Below are positions 53,302 to 61,943 of a stretch of DNA of 64,000 bases, piece after piece. Source of the DNA: Clostridia bacterium. GTDB taxonomy: Bacteria > Bacillota > DAOUPZ01. The notes under the pieces were generated by a model that made no database searches, was not told where the DNA came from, and saw only the letters and a program-made list of their open reading frames with translations. The stretch is taken from NCBI GenBank assembly GCA_030625885.1, contig DAOUPZ010000001.1, forward strand, positions 62,001 to 126,000. The letters are read 5' to 3'. The translations under genes were made by a program, and so were the position numbers. Position 1 is the stretch's first letter, and each line of letters begins with the position of its first letter.

Positions 53302-54799
53302 TATTTTCAACCTCCTTAACTAAAACACTTTCATTTCCCCATTTTCTAGAGGCAAAAATAAAGCCGCCAATAATCGCAATAATGAGGGCAAGCCATCCAA
53401 ATACAAATAATGCATTTAGAGAGTATCCTTCATATGGTACTCTTAAATCATTGATAAAAAGCATAACAGCCATATAGATCAGTATAACAGGTGTTAAATA
53501 TTTTATACTAAAAGTCCACCATGAACCCGTTTTAATTTCTGAAATGGGATTAACATGTTCTTGAATGGATTTGAGGTTGAAAAACCAGCCAATTAATATG
53601 ACTTCAATTAAACCGCCGAATACAACACCGTAGTTATTAATAAAATGATCTAAAATATCAAGTATATACAACCCGGCACCACTTACGAATACTAAGCTGC
53701 ATGTGCCAGAAATGATTGAGTATATTATAACGGTTTTTTTGCGTTCAAGATTAAATTTGTCCATAATTGCAGCAATAGCGGCTTCATTGATGGAGATAAA
53801 TGATGATAAGCCAGCAAAGGTTAGTGATAAAAAGAATAATAAACCGAAAACAGGTGCAATTGTCCCAAGTGTGTTGATTGCACTTGGGAATGTAATAAAG
53901 GCTAAACCAACACCCGCACCAGCGACTTCTTCTACTAATACGCCTTGAGTTAGAGCCATATGACCTAAAATGCTAAAAACAGCGATACCAGACAGTAGAC
54001 TATATCCACAGTTGATAAAACTGGTCATAAATGCATTATTAACAATGTCTGATTTTGGGGGTAGATAGCTGGAATATGCAATCATTATAGCAAAGCCGAT
54101 ACTCAGTGAATAGAATATTTGACCGTAGGCGGCTGTCCAAACCTTGTAATCCATTATTTTACTGAAGTCCGGCTTAAAAAAATAATTTAACCCGGCAGCT
54201 GCGCCTGGAAGTGTGGCGCTGCGGATTGCACCTAGAATGGTTAAAACAAAGAGAATAGGCATTAAAATCTTGTTTACTCTTTCAATACCACCTTTTACAC
54301 CACTATAAATAGCAATAAACGAAATAATCCAAACAATGAGAAGTGGAAGAAGGATGCCTATTCTTATACCACCCAGTTCAAAAGGTCCTCCTGTTATGCC
54401 TAAATAATTATTAAAGAAAAAACTTGTTGGGTCATTTCCCCATGCTTGAGTTATAGAAAAACCGGTATATGAAATGGCCCATGCGACCACGGCAACATAG
54501 TATACGGCTATGAAAAAACAAACCAAAATTTGCCCCCACCCCAACCATTCCCATTTACGATTTAATTTGGCGAAAGTTAATGGCGCAGAACCTGCATATT
54601 TATGACCAATACCGAATTCGAGAATCATAATGGGAATACCAGCTGTGAGAAGTGCAAATAAATAAGGAATAAAAAAAGCGCCACCACCATTTTTAGCAGC
54701 TACATAGGGGAATCGCCAAATGTTACCTAAGCCGATTGCAGAGCCGACTGCTGCTAGAATAAACCCTGCTCTACTCCCCCATTGTTCACGTTTTTCCAT
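53291..54799 (-). CDS. Sodium-dependent NSS family amino acid transporter (MetP-like)
   Basis: The 502-residue protein has about 11-12 helices. WGSRAGFILAAVGSAIGLGN with IWRFPYVAAKNGGGAFFIPY is the neurotransmitter:sodium symporter signature around the first two helices (sodium and substrate sites). SLTFAGLSSFISINEAAIAA is the helix 8 sodium site. The MetS-like gene overlapping its end suggests a MetP-type transporter for methionine, alanine or other neutral amino acids. GGAGG lies before the ATG. A fragment of the family-2 repeat is in the upstream region. Confidence 0.93.
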   Translation of the reverse strand: MEKREQWGSRAGFILAAVGSAIGLGNIWRFPYVAAKNGGGAFFIPYLFALLTAGIPIMILEFGIGHKYAGSAPLTFAKLNRKWEWLGWGQILVCFFIAVYYVAVVAWAISYTGFSITQAWGNDPTSFFFNNYLGITGGPFELGGIRIGILLPLLIVWIISFIAIYSGVKGGIERVNKILMPILFVLTILGAIRSATLPGAAAGLNYFFKPDFSKIMDYKVWTAAYGQIFYSLSIGFAIMIAYSSYLPPKSDIVNNAFMTSFINCGYSLLSGIAVFSILGHMALTQGVLVEEVAGAGVGLAFITFPSAINTLGTIAPVFGLLFFLSLTFAGLSSFISINEAAIAAIMDKFNLERKKTVIIYSIISGTCSLVFVSGAGLYILDILDHFINNYGVVFGGLIEVILIGWFFNLKSIQEHVNPISEIKTGSWWTFSIKYLTPVILIYMAVMLFINDLRVPYEGYSLNALFVFGWLALIIAIIGGFIFASRKWGNESVLVKEVENNDK

Positions 54800-54861
54800 G
54801 ATTTACCTCCTTGTTGTTGAGTATTGTCCCCCAGTGTTCATTATCGTAGTTGCTGGAAGAG

Positions 54862-54881
54862 AAATGCAAAATTTTTATTGC
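54862..54881. repeat. Family-2 repeat, solitary right-end fragment
   Basis: AAATGCAAAATTTTTATTGC is identical to the right end of copy A at 15797-15816. The rest of the element is absent. Confidence 0.6.
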
Positions 54882-55091
54882 TAGTTATATAGGCTATTTA
54901 ATGTGATATATAGTTTATTTTCTCAAAGTTTTAAGATATTGATACGTATTTTTATTATTAACATTGTAGCTTTAAATAGTAAATTTTAGGTAAATACTAT
55001 TTTATTTAATAAATTTCTAAAGAAATGATTAAATATAGCAAAAAAGGTAATATATATATTAGATAAAATAATTAATCAGGAGGTATTTGTG

Positions 55092-55604
55092 ATGTTATCT
55101 GAAAAATTACTCAATGAATTAAACGAACAAATTAAGTATGAACTGTATTCCGCACATCTTTACTTGGGGATGGCGGCTTATTGTGCGTCAGAAGATTTAG
55201 ACGGATTTGCCAATTTTTTTAAGGTACAAGCTGAAGAAGAAAAATTTCATGCCATGAAATTTTTTGATTATGTTAACGAAAAAGGCGGCCGTGTGAGAAT
55301 GCAAGCTTTGGCTGAGCCTATGAATGATTACGAATCCATTTTGGATGTCTTTGAAAAAGCATATGAACATGAACAATTTGTTACAAAAAGAATTTATACT
55401 TTGATGGATATTGCACTGGATGAAAGAGAACATGCTACGGTTAGTTTACTCAAGTGGTTTGTGGATGAACAGGTAGAAGAAGAATCCAATATGGAAGGAA
55501 TTATTAAAAAGATAAAAAGAATTGGCGATCATGGTCACGGTATTTTTATGCTAGATGCAGAATTAGCACAAAGAACGTTTACGCCTCCTGTTAAAGGGGA
55601 ATAG
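55092..55604 (+). CDS. ftnA: Ferritin
   Basis: The 170-residue four-helix iron-storage protein forms a 24-mer cage. Di-iron ligands are visible in EQIKYELYSAHLYLGMAAYC (Glu about 16) and QAEEEKFHAMKFFDYVNEKGG (Glu and His about 49-52), with further ligand Glu in KAYEHEQFVT and WFVDEQVEEE. It is of the non-heme bacterial type: no heme-binding Met as in bacterioferritin. GTG 55089 and ATG 55092 are adjacent; ATG is better spaced from AGGAGG. Symbol by family, not by ortholog proof. It protects against iron and oxidative stress. Confidence 0.94.
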   Translation: MLSEKLLNELNEQIKYELYSAHLYLGMAAYCASEDLDGFANFFKVQAEEEKFHAMKFFDYVNEKGGRVRMQALAEPMNDYESILDVFEKAYEHEQFVTKRIYTLMDIALDEREHATVSLLKWFVDEQVEEESNMEGIIKKIKRIGDHGHGIFMLDAELAQRTFTPPVKGE

Positions 55605-55609
55605 CCTTG

Positions 55610-55631
55610 AAAAACGGCGGGGGCCGTTTTT
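55610..55631. terminator. ACGGC hairpin terminator, copy 3 (variant loop)
   Basis: AAAAACGGC-GGGG-GCCGTTTTT just after the ferritin stop. Stem and flanks match the copies at 51373 and 53165. Confidence 0.83.
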
Positions 55632-55633
55632 AA

Positions 55634-55780
55634 TTGATAATTGACAATTGATAATTGACAATTGATAATTGATAATTGATAATTGATAATTGATAATTGA
55701 CAATTGATAATTGACAATTGATAATTGATAATTGACAATTGATAATTGACAATTGATAATTGTCAATTTATAATTCACAA
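55634..55780. repeat. Tandem heptanucleotide repeat TTGAYAA
   Basis: Eighteen uninterrupted 7-bp units, TTGATAA or TTGACAA, run to 55759, followed by a few degenerate units (TTGTCAA, TTTATAA, TTCACAA). The alternation of T and C variants is irregular. The ORFs in the track here read only repeating INYQLS-type peptide and are not genes. Confidence 0.95.
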
Positions 55781-55831
55781 TTAAAAGATAAGAGATTAAA
55801 AGATATGGGAAAAGATATGTTTTCTTATTCC

Positions 55832-55862
55832 AAAAAACAGCCTTGCTATTTGGCTGTTTTTT
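55832..55862. terminator. Intrinsic terminator-like hairpin
   Basis: AAAAAACAGCC pairs with GGCTGTTTTTT across a 9-nt loop. It may stop transcripts that pass the repeat tract. Confidence 0.78.
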
Positions 55863-56140
55863 GTTTTTTGAGGGATAAAATGATTAGTAATGCATAGGGG
55901 CTTAAAAAAGTGTATAATGGAACAATATATGCTATATACAGCGCATGAAATATTTTTCATTGATAAAAATAAGCAGTGAGTACAGTTTTTCTCCACTCTC
56001 CGTATTAGGGAAAAGGTTAAAGGGGAAAGGGGAAAGACCTTTTTTATTATAACTTCATGTAATGTATTTAGTATGTCTTATATAAAAACATTTTGTAGTC
56101 GTATAATTGGTTAATACGACAGGAAATCGGAGGATTTTAT

Positions 56141-57313
56141 ATGACTAAAGTATTCTTGAAAAAAGGTATTCGGAAGCGGGTAGAAAATGGACATCCCTGG
56201 GTATATAAGAATGAAGTAGATCGTATTGATGGGGAATATTGCATGGGCGATATTGTAGAAGTTTATAATCCTAAGGGGCAATTTTTAGGAAGAGGTTATA
56301 TCAATCCTAAATCTCAAATTCTTGTGCGCATTATGACGCGAAATAAAAGTGAGGAAATTGATATTGAATTTTTCCATAATCGGTTATTAAGAGCATGGCA
56401 ATATCGGCAAAAAATGGTTGATACATCGAGTTGCCGGATTGTTTTTGGTGAAGCGGATGAATTGCCCGGGCTTATTGTTGATAAGTTTAATGATTATTTG
56501 GTTATTCAAACCTTAACCTACGGTATTGACCAATATAAAGAATGGATTGTGGATCTTTTAGAAGAAATGATTCACCCTAAAGGGATCTATGAAAGAAATG
56601 ATCAGCAGGTTAGAGAGCTGGAAGGATTGCCCATGCAAAAAGGATTTTTGAAAGGTGACTTTGATCCTTACACGATTATTAATGAAAATGGGATTAGGAT
56701 GGGTATTGATATTGCAGAAGGGCAGAAAACGGGTTATTTCTTAGATCAGCGGGAAAATAGATATGCAATTCGAAATATTGTAAAAGATGCCAGTGTATTG
56801 GATTGTTTTACGCATACAGCTTCCTTTGCTTTGCATGCGGTTCATTTTGGTGCTAAACATGTCACTGCGGTGGATATTTCAGAGCATGCCATTACAACAG
56901 CAAAAAAGAATGCAGCGTTAAATAACGGAGAAGATAAAATTGATTTTGTTTGTGCCAATGCTTTTGATTTGTTACGGGAATATGAGAAGGAAGGAAAACA
57001 ATATGATGTGGTGATCTTAGATCCCCCTGCTTTTACAAAATCCGCTAAAAATATCAAAAGTGCTTCTAAAGGATACAAAGAGATTAACTTGCGGGGGATG
57101 AAACTGACAAAGCCCGGTGGTTTTTTAGTGACAGCGTCTTGTTCACATTATATGTATCCTGATGTTTTTAGGAAAGTTTTGTATGAAGCAGCCAAAGATG
57201 CACATAAAACTATACGTGAGGTAGAATATCGTACACAAGCTAAGGATCATCCGTATTTGTGGAACTATGAAGAATCGCTTTATCTTAAGTTTTTTATTTT
57301 GCAAGTCTTGTAA
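56141..57313 (+). CDS. Class I SAM-dependent rRNA methyltransferase, RlmI-like
   Basis: The 390-residue enzyme has an N-terminal PUA RNA-binding domain (about 1-75, RKRVENGHPWVYKNEVDRID), a middle region (GEADELPGLIVDKFNDYLVI) and a Rossmann methyltransferase domain (about 170-390). Motif I is VLDCFTHTASFALHAV, the acidic residue is in VTAVDISEHA and the active-site loop is ILDPPAFTKS. RlmI methylates C5 of a cytosine in 23S rRNA; family members with this architecture are common. A Cys in the motif VTASCSHYM is the likely catalytic thiol. CGGAGG precedes the ATG. Confidence 0.92.
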   Translation: MTKVFLKKGIRKRVENGHPWVYKNEVDRIDGEYCMGDIVEVYNPKGQFLGRGYINPKSQILVRIMTRNKSEEIDIEFFHNRLLRAWQYRQKMVDTSSCRIVFGEADELPGLIVDKFNDYLVIQTLTYGIDQYKEWIVDLLEEMIHPKGIYERNDQQVRELEGLPMQKGFLKGDFDPYTIINENGIRMGIDIAEGQKTGYFLDQRENRYAIRNIVKDASVLDCFTHTASFALHAVHFGAKHVTAVDISEHAITTAKKNAALNNGEDKIDFVCANAFDLLREYEKEGKQYDVVILDPPAFTKSAKNIKSASKGYKEINLRGMKLTKPGGFLVTASCSHYMYPDVFRKVLYEAAKDAHKTIREVEYRTQAKDHPYLWNYEESLYLKFFILQVL

Positions 57314-57360
57314 AACAAATAGCTTGTCAGGTTAAGTATAACCTGACAAGCTATTTGTTT
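57313..57360. terminator. Strong bidirectional terminator
   Basis: AAACAAATAGCTTGTCAGGT pairs perfectly with the reverse complement across a 4-nt loop. It lies between convergent genes. Confidence 0.88.
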
Positions 57361-57364
57361 ATTC

Positions 57365-57730
57365 TTACTCAATTGGAGGAAAAAAAGTTACAAACTTAAT
57401 GGAATACAGGTCGCCTAATACGTCAAGGCCTGAGACGGTTTCTTCGATAACGACATAGCTGACGCCAACGTCTTTTAAAATGCCATCCTTATCTACAAAA
57501 GAATTGGTACCAATCAAGAAATCAATTTTTACCCTTTCTCCAATTCGACTTTTTAGGTAGGCTTGAGTATATTCGATGTTTTTTATGGTTTCATCTTCTG
57601 GATTAATTGGCATATCAGGGGGAAGTTCGGTCAAATCGCTTTGAGCACATTCGCACGATTCTTCTTTTTCTAAATAATTGTTTTCAACATCATAATCATA
57701 ACTGTACCTTGTTTTTCTTGTTCTTGCCAT
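57365..57730 (-). CDS. GerQ-like spore coat/germination protein
   Basis: In this 121-residue protein the N-terminal half is low complexity and acidic (YSYDYDVENNYLEKEESCEC). The C-terminal half (YLKSRIGERVKIDFLIGTN and VGVSYVVIEETVSGLDVLGD) resembles the GerQ domain in its strand pattern and in the ending YSIKFVTFFPP. In Bacillus, gerQ is next to cwlJ and GerQ holds CwlJ in the spore coat. Here it follows the cwlJ-like gene by 59 nt in the same direction, which supports the assignment. Confidence 0.68.
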   Translation of the reverse strand: MARTRKTRYSYDYDVENNYLEKEESCECAQSDLTELPPDMPINPEDETIKNIEYTQAYLKSRIGERVKIDFLIGTNSFVDKDGILKDVGVSYVVIEETVSGLDVLGDLYSIKFVTFFPPIE

Positions 57731-57789
57731 TATTTTAACCTCCTATTCACATTTGAAATATATTTTTTTCATTTGGGTGTTCTTAGTTG

Positions 57790-58230
57790 TTAAGTTCCTC
57801 TATATAAAGGGGTCGGATTGTAATAACAATGCTGTCTTATTCTCGTATTAAAGCCGCCTGCCGGTGTAGGAAATCTTGGTGGGCATGAAGGTCGGAAAGG
57901 ATTAAAATACCACAGAGCAATCTCGGTTCCTGAAAGGCGGTTGCCTGCTAGTGCCCAATCTGCTATTTGGTAATGAATAGGTTCGGGGTTAGCAGCATAT
58001 ATATTGCGAAGATTTGGTCGACCACGTATTGTTGTCATAGCACAGTCAAATTGATTGCGTTGAAAAATAATGGTTCGTAAATCTCCCTTTCCTACGCGGC
58101 GATATTCTCCGTAGGGGACCCTGACACGGTTCATAACGACAGTTGCTACAGCCTTCATGCCAATATCACCTTCTCCACCCGCTTCGCATTTAATGAGTCG
58201 AGCCAACAGTTCACGGTCGGAATATGCCAT
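57790..58230 (-). CDS. cwlJ: Spore cortex-lytic hydrolase, CwlJ/SleB type
   Basis: The 146-residue catalytic domain alone has no signal or peptidoglycan-binding domain, as in CwlJ rather than SleB. ELLARLIKCEAGGEGDIGMK carries the catalytic Glu (AGGEG) of the hydrolase_2 family. ATVVMNRV, IIFQRNQFDC and TEIALWYFNPFRPSCPP follow. CwlJ degrades spore cortex peptidoglycan during germination and sits in the coat. The adjacent GerQ-like gene supports the call. AGGTGATAA precedes the ATG. Confidence 0.9.
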   Translation of the reverse strand: MAYSDRELLARLIKCEAGGEGDIGMKAVATVVMNRVRVPYGEYRRVGKGDLRTIIFQRNQFDCAMTTIRGRPNLRNIYAANPEPIHYQIADWALAGNRLSGTEIALWYFNPFRPSCPPRFPTPAGGFNTRIRQHCYYNPTPLYRGT

Positions 58231-58444
58231 AACTAATTATCACCTCACAATCGTTTGGATAGTATCATTATATTATTTAAGTTAACTAAAGTTCCCTGAT
58301 GGACTTGCTGTTGGTTTGATTATTGCGTGGTACTTTATTACATGTGAGGAGATATTTTTACAGATTAAGAAATTAAGGTTTTTTTATAATAATCGTAATA
58401 TAATGTATTAGATCAGAAAGAACTGGAAGAATAGGCTTAAATTG

Positions 58445-58474
58445 AGTATACTTAATTATGATATTAAGTATACT
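58445..58474. promoter_or_regulatory. Perfect 12-bp inverted repeat before the flavoprotein genes
   Basis: AGTATACTTAAT and its exact reverse complement are separated by 6 nt and end just before the GAAGGAG ribosome site. It could be an operator or a translation-controlling hairpin. Confidence 0.55.
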
Positions 58475-58494
58475 GGCGAAGGAGTTCTTAAAGA

Positions 58495-59751
58495 ATGGTT
58501 AATCAAAAAAAACATCATCTAAAGGTGATTATTGTCGGTGGAGGCGCAGCAGGGATGATAGCAGGTATTGCTGCTCGGAAAAACGGTGCAAGTGTAACGA
58601 TTCTTGAACGAAATGCACGAGTGGGGAAAAAGCTGCTGGCAACAGGAAATGGACGATGTAATCTAACCAATATCAATATGCATATTTCTCATTTTCATGG
58701 AAAGAATCCTAAATTTGCATATAGTGTTCTAAAACGTTTTGATTTACAACAAACGATTGAACTATTTGAGTATTTAGGTGTCGCACATAAAGTAGAAGAA
58801 TCAGGGAAAGTGTTTCCTGTATCCGATCAGGCGTCCAGTGTTTTGGATGTTTTAAGATATGAATTAGAACAAATAGGGGTCAATACGGTTACAGAATCAG
58901 AAGTAAAAGAAATAAAAAATTCAAATGATTCCTTTACGGTAGTAACAACGAATGGTAAAAAATTTTATGGTGATCGGGTAATTATTACAACGGGTGGGAA
59001 AGCCAGTCCTCAATTAGGGTCTAATGGGAGTGGGTATGCGTTAGCCCAACAATTAGGTCATCACATTATCGAACCCTTTGCTGCTTTGGTCCAATTAAAA
59101 TTAAATGCTAATTTCTTGAAACAAATTAAAGGCGTAAAATTTATTGGGGATGCTGAAATTATAGTTGGCAATAAAACCATAAAAAAAGAACAGGGAGAAA
59201 TATTATTTACGGATTATGGGATATCAGGTCCACCCATATTGGATTTAAGCCGCACAGCAGAAGAAACATTGAAACGTAATGAAAAGGTTTGGTTAAAAGT
59301 CAATTTATTTTATAATATGTTACGTGAAGCGTTAGAAACCAAGCTGATTACAAGAATTGAATCACAACCTAAAAAGACGTTGGATTTTAGTTTTGTAGGC
59401 TTTATAAACAAACGTTTGATACCTGTGGTATTAAGGGAAGCTGGAATTGGGGATATTAATAAGCCTGCAGGAAATTTGACGGCAGATGAGCGAAAAAAGA
59501 TTGTTCATATTTTGCAGGATTGGCGGTTTGAAGTAACGGGAACGAATGGGTGGACGGGTGCTCAAGCGACTGCGGGAGGGATAGATGTAAAGGAAATCAA
59601 TCAAAAGACTTTGGAATCTAAACGGGTACCGGGACTTTATTTTGCTGGTGAAGTGGTTGATATTGATGGTGATTGCGGCGGGTATAATTTACAATGGGCC
59701 TGGTCTTCGGGGTATGTAGCTGGAGAAAGTGCAGCAAGTGAAGGAGAATAA
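58495..59751 (+). CDS. NAD(P)/FAD-dependent oxidoreductase, BaiN/HI0933 family
   Basis: The 418-residue flavoprotein has the FAD-binding start VIIVGGGAAGMIAGIAARKN, and VGKKLLATGNGRCNLTN is the family signature. A middle domain (about 190-350) is inserted, and the FAD motif YFAGEVVDIDGDCGGYNLQW ends it. The BaiN group includes a bile-acid-related reductase in gut clostridia, but most members are of unknown substrate. It starts 21 nt after a perfect inverted repeat. The next flavoprotein gene begins 3 nt after the stop, so they form an operon. Confidence 0.9.
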   Translation: MVNQKKHHLKVIIVGGGAAGMIAGIAARKNGASVTILERNARVGKKLLATGNGRCNLTNINMHISHFHGKNPKFAYSVLKRFDLQQTIELFEYLGVAHKVEESGKVFPVSDQASSVLDVLRYELEQIGVNTVTESEVKEIKNSNDSFTVVTTNGKKFYGDRVIITTGGKASPQLGSNGSGYALAQQLGHHIIEPFAALVQLKLNANFLKQIKGVKFIGDAEIIVGNKTIKKEQGEILFTDYGISGPPILDLSRTAEETLKRNEKVWLKVNLFYNMLREALETKLITRIESQPKKTLDFSFVGFINKRLIPVVLREAGIGDINKPAGNLTADERKKIVHILQDWRFEVTGTNGWTGAQATAGGIDVKEINQKTLESKRVPGLYFAGEVVDIDGDCGGYNLQWAWSSGYVAGESAASEGE

Positions 59752-59754
59752 AAT

Positions 59755-61350
59755 ATGATTCGTGTAGTGGGAATAAAGATTTCTATAGATAAAGGGAAAG
59801 AAGAAATCGTAAAAGTAATATTAAAAAAGCTAAAAATAAAGGAACAGGATTTATTATCTTGGAAAATATTTAAGCAATCTATTGATGCACGCAAAAAAAA
59901 TGATATTTATTTTGTATATACCATCGATATAAAGGTAAAGAATGAAGAGAAGTTTTTAAAGAAAATAAAGGACAAAAACATTTCAAAAGCACCAAAGATG
60001 GGGTATGATTATGTATCAACAGGTTCTGAGAAATTGTTGCAACGACCGGTCATTATTGGGACTGGTCCTGCTGGTTTATTTGCTGGCCTTGTTTTGTCTC
60101 AAATGGGGTATGAACCCATATTGTTGGAAAGAGGGGCGGATGTGGAAACCCGTACCCGAATTGTAAAGACATTTTGGGATGAGGGTAAGCTTGATACGAA
60201 ATGCAATGTGCAATTTGGGGAAGGGGGAGCAGGTACTTTTTCTGATGGCAAGTTAACGACAGGAATCAATGATAAACGGTGCCGCAAAGCGCTGGAAGAG
60301 TTCATTCGGTTTGGGGCACCAGAGGATATTTTATATGTCAGCAAGGCACATGTGGGTACGGATAAATTAAAAAAAATTGTTAAAAGTATGCGACAGGAAA
60401 TTATTAAATTAGGTGGTCAGGTTCGTTTCAATAGTACAGTAACGGATCTTATTGTAGAAAAAGGGAAGATAACGGGTGTTGTTATTAATAATGAGGAAAC
60501 ATTAAATGCAGAAGCGCTCGTATTGGCTGTTGGTCATAGCGCTCGGGATACATTTGAGATGATTTATAATAAAGGAATCCATATCATTCAGAAATCTTTT
60601 TCAATCGGTGTGCGGATTGAGCATCCGCAATCCTTAATTAATCAGTCACAGTATGGGCAATTTGCCAATCACAAGCACTTGGGTGCAGCGGATTATAAAT
60701 TATCTCATCATTTCCCCAATGGCCGTTCTGCGTATACTTTTTGTATGTGCCCTGGTGGTGTGGTTGTGGCTGCCGCTTCGGAAACAGGTAGACTCGTGAC
60801 CAATGGGATGAGCGAATATGCGCGGAATCAAGAAAATGCCAATAGTGCGTTGTTGGTTGGAGTAAAGACGGAGGATTTTGGCAGCGCTCATCCGTTAGCG
60901 GGTGTAGAATTTCAACGCAAATGGGAGACTAAAGCCTTTGAATTAGGCGGGAACAATTATCATGCGCCTGCACAACGAGTAGGTGATTTTCTGGCTGGCA
61001 GACCATCACAAAGTTTGGGAAAGGTACAGTCAACGTACAAGCCCGGCGTGATTTTGACCGATTTGAAAGGTTGCCTTCCGGAGTATGTCATTGAAACCAT
61101 GAGAGCGGGTATTTTGGAATTTGATAAAAAGATTAAAGGGTTTGCACTTCCTGATGCCGTTATGACCGGGGTAGAGACCCGCAGTTCTTCTCCCGTGCGC
61201 ATCATGCGTAATGAGAACTATGAATCCAGTATTGCCGGGCTTTATCCCGCAGGCGAAGGGGCAGGCTATGCAGGAGGCATTATGTCAGCGGCGGTGGATG
61301 GAATCAGGATTGCCGAGCAAATTGCTCTGAAATATAGGCCGCTTAAGTAG
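59755..61350 (+). CDS. FAD-dependent oxidoreductase, unknown substrate
   Basis: The 531-residue protein has an N-terminal domain (about 1-95) with alternating strands and helices that precedes PVIIGTGPAGLFAGLVLSQM (FAD-binding). CNVQFGEGGAGTFSDGKLTT and YPAGEGAGYAGGIMSAAVDG are signatures of a widespread family of predicted FAD-utilising dehydrogenases. MCPGGVVVAAASE lies in the middle. Function in the cell is not established. It is co-transcribed with the BaiN-type gene. The ATG is preceded by AGGAGAATAAA overlapping the upstream stop. Confidence 0.88.
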   Translation: MIRVVGIKISIDKGKEEIVKVILKKLKIKEQDLLSWKIFKQSIDARKKNDIYFVYTIDIKVKNEEKFLKKIKDKNISKAPKMGYDYVSTGSEKLLQRPVIIGTGPAGLFAGLVLSQMGYEPILLERGADVETRTRIVKTFWDEGKLDTKCNVQFGEGGAGTFSDGKLTTGINDKRCRKALEEFIRFGAPEDILYVSKAHVGTDKLKKIVKSMRQEIIKLGGQVRFNSTVTDLIVEKGKITGVVINNEETLNAEALVLAVGHSARDTFEMIYNKGIHIIQKSFSIGVRIEHPQSLINQSQYGQFANHKHLGAADYKLSHHFPNGRSAYTFCMCPGGVVVAAASETGRLVTNGMSEYARNQENANSALLVGVKTEDFGSAHPLAGVEFQRKWETKAFELGGNNYHAPAQRVGDFLAGRPSQSLGKVQSTYKPGVILTDLKGCLPEYVIETMRAGILEFDKKIKGFALPDAVMTGVETRSSSPVRIMRNENYESSIAGLYPAGEGAGYAGGIMSAAVDGIRIAEQIALKYRPLK

Positions 61351-61359
61351 GGAGAAACA

Positions 61360-61400
61360 AAAAAATTTAAGGGCAGATGACTCTACCCTTAAAATTTTTT
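61360..61400. terminator. Bidirectional terminator
   Basis: AAATTTAAGGGCAGA pairs with TCTACCCTTAAAATTT, flanked by A and T runs, between convergent genes. Confidence 0.78.
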
Positions 61401-61406
61401 CTGATA

Positions 61407-61907
61407 TTATGGACAGCTACTTGGACAATCTATAGTAACAGTTATTGTACCAGGAATTTTATAAACGCCATCTTCAACTAGGGTGGCGTTGTCAACATCA
61501 ATAGTAGGGGTAATGGTTATACAGTCACAATCAAGATCACAGCAACAGTCCGGGCAGCAAATGCATAATGGGTCATCGTCTTTATCAAAGCAGACACATT
61601 CTTTACAACATATTCTAGTGTGTTTACTATCGATACCTTCAATTTGCATTCCTACTACGATTTGAACGCAGCCCACAATTTTTAGGGCTTTTAATTTCAC
61701 ATCGCATTGTATTTCTGTCGTGGGACCACAACCGGATACAGGAATATCTACATTTTCTATTGTTATGGTATCTGTGTAGCATTCAAGACAATTTTTAACA
61801 ATAGCACCATTTGTATTATTTTTATTAGCGGTGGCATCGCCGGGAACGATGACATAGCAAGTAAAATCTTTTTCTAAGGGCGTATTACAATCTAAGCATT
61901 CTGTCAT
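61407..61907 (-). CDS. Cys-rich spore-surface-like protein
   Basis: The 166-residue protein has over twenty cysteines in pairs and triplets: CICCPDCCCDLDCDC, plus ICCKECVCF, and TECLDCNTP at the N-terminus. There is no signal peptide. The first 100 residues are beta-rich (VIVPGDATANKNNTNGAIVK). Cys-rich proteins without export signals and made late are typical of coat or exosporium layers, where they cross-link. A sigma-K-like promoter (below) supports this. AAAGGAGG precedes the ATG. Exact family not recognised; a metal-binding role is an alternative. Confidence 0.72.
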   Translation of the reverse strand: MTECLDCNTPLEKDFTCYVIVPGDATANKNNTNGAIVKNCLECYTDTITIENVDIPVSGCGPTTEIQCDVKLKALKIVGCVQIVVGMQIEGIDSKHTRICCKECVCFDKDDDPLCICCPDCCCDLDCDCITITPTIDVDNATLVEDGVYKIPGTITVTIDCPSSCP

Positions 61908-61943
61908 AAGAATTCCTCCTTTCTAAGTTTAATTTATTCACTA

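Larger units (their letters stand above)
55605..56140. other. Intergenic region with repeats and terminators
   Basis: This gap of 536 nt contains the hairpin at 55610, the heptanucleotide tract and a second terminator at 55832. The 55863-56140 remainder has purine-rich AGGGGAAAGGGGAAAG and a promoter-like region before the methyltransferase gene. No gene seen. Confidence 0.55.

Noticed and set aside
55563-55778. Repeating INYQLS-type ORFs on the minus strand
   Set aside because: They are translations of the 7-bp tandem repeat; the period that is not a multiple of three opens all frames.
55634-55780. Possible CRISPR array
   Set aside because: Units are 7 bp, contiguous and without spacers, and no cas genes are present; it is a simple tandem repeat.
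55796-55996. 66-residue minus-strand ORF after the heptanucleotide tract
   Set aside because: It spans a terminator hairpin, lacks a ribosome site and has no recognisable features.
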